Shown here piece after piece: positions 5,073 through 6,812 of a stretch of DNA of 6,812 bases. Where the stretch lies: contig JAQGNM010000378.1 in the NCBI GenBank assembly GCA_028291845.1, positions 1 through 6,812 on the forward strand. The letters are read 5' to 3'. The position numbers were made by a program, and so were the translations under genes. Source of the stretch: Massilia sp. GTDB lineage: Bacteria > Pseudomonadota > Gammaproteobacteria > Burkholderiales > Burkholderiaceae_D. How positions within the stretch are numbered: the first letter of the stretch is position 1; each line of letters starts with the position of its first letter. The notes under the pieces are model-generated. The model searched no databases and had not been told where the DNA came from. It worked only from the letters and a program-made list of their open reading frames with translations.

Positions 5073-6797
5073 GTGTCTTACAAGGATTTAAAGATTGGGG
5101 TGCGTCTCGGGCTCGGTTTTGCTGCGGTGCTGGTTTTGCTGGTTGCGGTCCTGTGTCTGGGGTTGAACTCGATGGCGCGCATCGAGGAACGCATGAATAA
5201 TCTTGTCGCCGACAGCAACGTGAAAGTCGCCGCCGCGACCGATATGGCACTGACGATTCGTGACCTGTCGCTGAACGTAAGCACCGCAGTGATCGTGACC
5301 GACGATGCGGCGCTACAGGAAGAAAAAAACAAGCTGGCAGCGGCGCGTGCCAAATATGGTGCATCCAAGGGCATACTGACCAAGATGGTCACCAGCGATG
5401 ATGGCAAGGCGGCTCTCGACAGGCTTAATCAGGCATTGGCGATCGCGGCCCCCATCAACAATAAACTCCTGGCGTTACGCACCGAAGGCAAGACCGCGGA
5501 AGTATCCGAAATGCTGATCAAGGAATCCCGACCGGCCACCATGAAGACGCTGGTTGCCCTGGACGATCTCGTCAGGCACGAGCGGGAATCGGCGAAACAG
5601 GCCGCGCAGGAAGCGGCGGCAGCGTCCGGCAGCGCCCGTACCCTGATGACTGTCCTCGGCTGTATCTCGCTGGTGCTGGGGGCAATTATTGCATGGCTGA
5701 TCACGCGCTCGATCACCGCCCCGATCAAGGATGCGGTGAAGGTTGCCGAGAAGGTGGCGCAGGGCGACCTGAGCGCACGCATCGAAGTCAGCTCCCGCGA
5801 CGAAACCGGGCAGTTAATGCAGGCCCTGAAGAACATGAATTCGAGCCTGGCGAATATTGTCACCGAGGTCCGCAGCGGCACCGACACCATCGCTACCGCA
5901 TCGGCCGAAATTGCATCGGGCACCCTCGACCTGTCGTCGCGTACCGAAGAGCAGGCCAGTTCGCTGGAAGAGACCGCGTCATCGATGGAAGAACTGACCT
6001 CGACGGTGAAGCAGAATGCCGACAATGCACGCCAGGCCAATCGACTTGCGGTGACCGCCTCGGAAGTGGCGCTCAAGGGCGGCGCCGAGGTGTCGGAAGT
6101 GGTCGACACCATGGCCTCGATCAACGAGGCATCGAAGAAGATCGTCGACATCATCAGCGTCATTGACGGTATCGCCTTCCAGACCAATATCCTGGCATTG
6201 AACGCGGCGGTGGAAGCGGCGCGCGCGGGCGAGCAGGGCAGAGGCTTTGCTGTCGTGGCGGCGGAAGTGCGCAACCTGGCCCAGCGCAGCGCGGCCGCGG
6301 CGAAAGAGATCAAGACCCTGATCGGCAACTCGGTGGACAGGGTCGGAGCCGGCAGCAAGCTGGTGCAACAAGCCGGGACCACGATGGCCGAAGTGGTGGC
6401 CAGCATCGGGCGCGTGACCGATATCATGGCCGAGATTTCCGCCGCCAGCGAGGAGCAGAGCGCCGGCATCGAGCAGGTCAACCAGGCCATCGTGCAGATG
6501 GACCATGTTACCCAGCAAAACGCGGCGCTGGTGGAAGAGGCGTCGGCGGCCGCCGAGTCGATGCAGGACCAGGCGGCCGGGCTGTTGCAAGCGGTGAGCA
6601 TTTTCAAGCTCGACGGCACGCAGGCGGCCAGGCCGGCCACGCCAGTGGTCAGGCCGGTTGCCGAGCCACGCATGGCGAACGCCGCAAGCCGGCCTGCCCC
6701 CAGGGTGGCTGCGAAACGTACGGCGATCGCGGCGGCTCAGCCCAAGCCCCGGCTGGAAAAGCAGCCCGCCGTTGCCGGAGACTGGGAAGAGTTTTAA
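5073..6797 (+). CDS. Methyl-accepting chemotaxis protein (4HB ligand domain, HAMP, MA)
   Basis: This is a complete 574-residue transmembrane chemoreceptor. It should sense a periplasmic ligand and control CheA kinase activity through CheW. Order of parts: a short cytoplasmic start (MSYKDLKIGVR); TM1 about 11-31; a periplasmic helical domain about 32-188 consistent with the four-helix-bundle 4HB_MCP type; TM2 about 191-211; HAMP about 211-265, including the SITAPIKD start and RDETGQL; then the antiparallel signalling coiled coil about 270-510. The hairpin tip is the near-invariant DGIAFQTNILALNAAVEAAR (365-384) followed by GEQGRGFAVVAAEVR. Methylation-helix regions lie near 289-315 (TEEQASSLEETASSMEEL) and 454-491. 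A Pro/Ala/Arg-rich linker (about 515-568) leads to the C-terminal DWEEF, a W-x-x-F variant of the NWETF pentapeptide that tethers CheR/CheB in Tar and Tsr. The GTG start is supported by AGGGGA at 5062-5067. Ligand unknown. No che genes are nearby, so it is a stand-alone receptor gene. Confidence 0.97.
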   Translation: MSYKDLKIGVRLGLGFAAVLVLLVAVLCLGLNSMARIEERMNNLVADSNVKVAAATDMALTIRDLSLNVSTAVIVTDDAALQEEKNKLAAARAKYGASKGILTKMVTSDDGKAALDRLNQALAIAAPINNKLLALRTEGKTAEVSEMLIKESRPATMKTLVALDDLVRHERESAKQAAQEAAAASGSARTLMTVLGCISLVLGAIIAWLITRSITAPIKDAVKVAEKVAQGDLSARIEVSSRDETGQLMQALKNMNSSLANIVTEVRSGTDTIATASAEIASGTLDLSSRTEEQASSLEETASSMEELTSTVKQNADNARQANRLAVTASEVALKGGAEVSEVVDTMASINEASKKIVDIISVIDGIAFQTNILALNAAVEAARAGEQGRGFAVVAAEVRNLAQRSAAAAKEIKTLIGNSVDRVGAGSKLVQQAGTTMAEVVASIGRVTDIMAEISAASEEQSAGIEQVNQAIVQMDHVTQQNAALVEEASAAAESMQDQAAGLLQAVSIFKLDGTQAARPATPVVRPVAEPRMANAASRPAPRVAAKRTAIAAAQPKPRLEKQPAVAGDWEEF

Positions 6798-6812
6798 ATT
6801 TTCGGCATCGAT

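Noticed and set aside
5429..6673. Minus-strand 414-codon frame
   Set aside because: It is a long antisense shadow of the GC-rich chemoreceptor, with Ser/Ala/Thr-rich composition.

Overview
The window looks like a Gram-negative betaproteobacterial chromosome, most likely Burkholderiales and plausibly Oxalobacteraceae (Massilia/Duganella/Janthinobacterium type). The basis is the GC-rich chemoreceptor with a C-terminal xWxxF tail, the cold-shock/DUF1294 membrane protein, and an inverted repeat of the REP-like kind seen between genes in that group. This placement is inference; no taxonomic marker gene is present.

Layout, left to right. (1) Positions 1-217, minus strand: the first 72 codons of a small exported protein that runs off the left edge. 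(2) Positions 337-2331, minus strand: an accessory block. A DUF1566 (Lcl-type) domain is fused to a long leucine-rich-repeat (LRR) array, and one in-frame amber codon at 1306-1308 splits the gene. It is followed by an overlapping 117-codon ORF of unknown function and then a terminator-like hairpin. This block is visibly less GC-rich than the chemoreceptor gene. (3) Positions 2404-3170: no convincing intact gene. It holds a possible orphan IS66-type end, two head-to-tail copies of a 177/178-bp repeat that carry relics of a small reading frame, nested 21-bp and 39-bp tandem repeats, and a strong stem-loop. (4) Positions 3171-4651, minus strand: a CPBP (CAAX/Abi) intramembrane protease with all three motifs, preceded on the same strand by a CSD-DUF1294 membrane protein. 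The two are 80 bp apart and may be co-transcribed. (5) Positions 4652-5072: a divergent intergenic region with a 91-bp interrupted palindrome. (6) Positions 5073-6797, plus strand: a complete methyl-accepting chemotaxis protein starting at GTG.

The right half is ordinary housekeeping and sensory content. The unusual part is 337-3003: a decaying or switched-off DUF1566-LRR gene next to a locally amplified, frame-preserving repeat family and a mobile-element scar. No known defence, CRISPR, retron or secretion system can be recognised here. The best candidate for something undescribed is the DUF1566-LRR gene with its coupled small ORF, followed by the repeat family.
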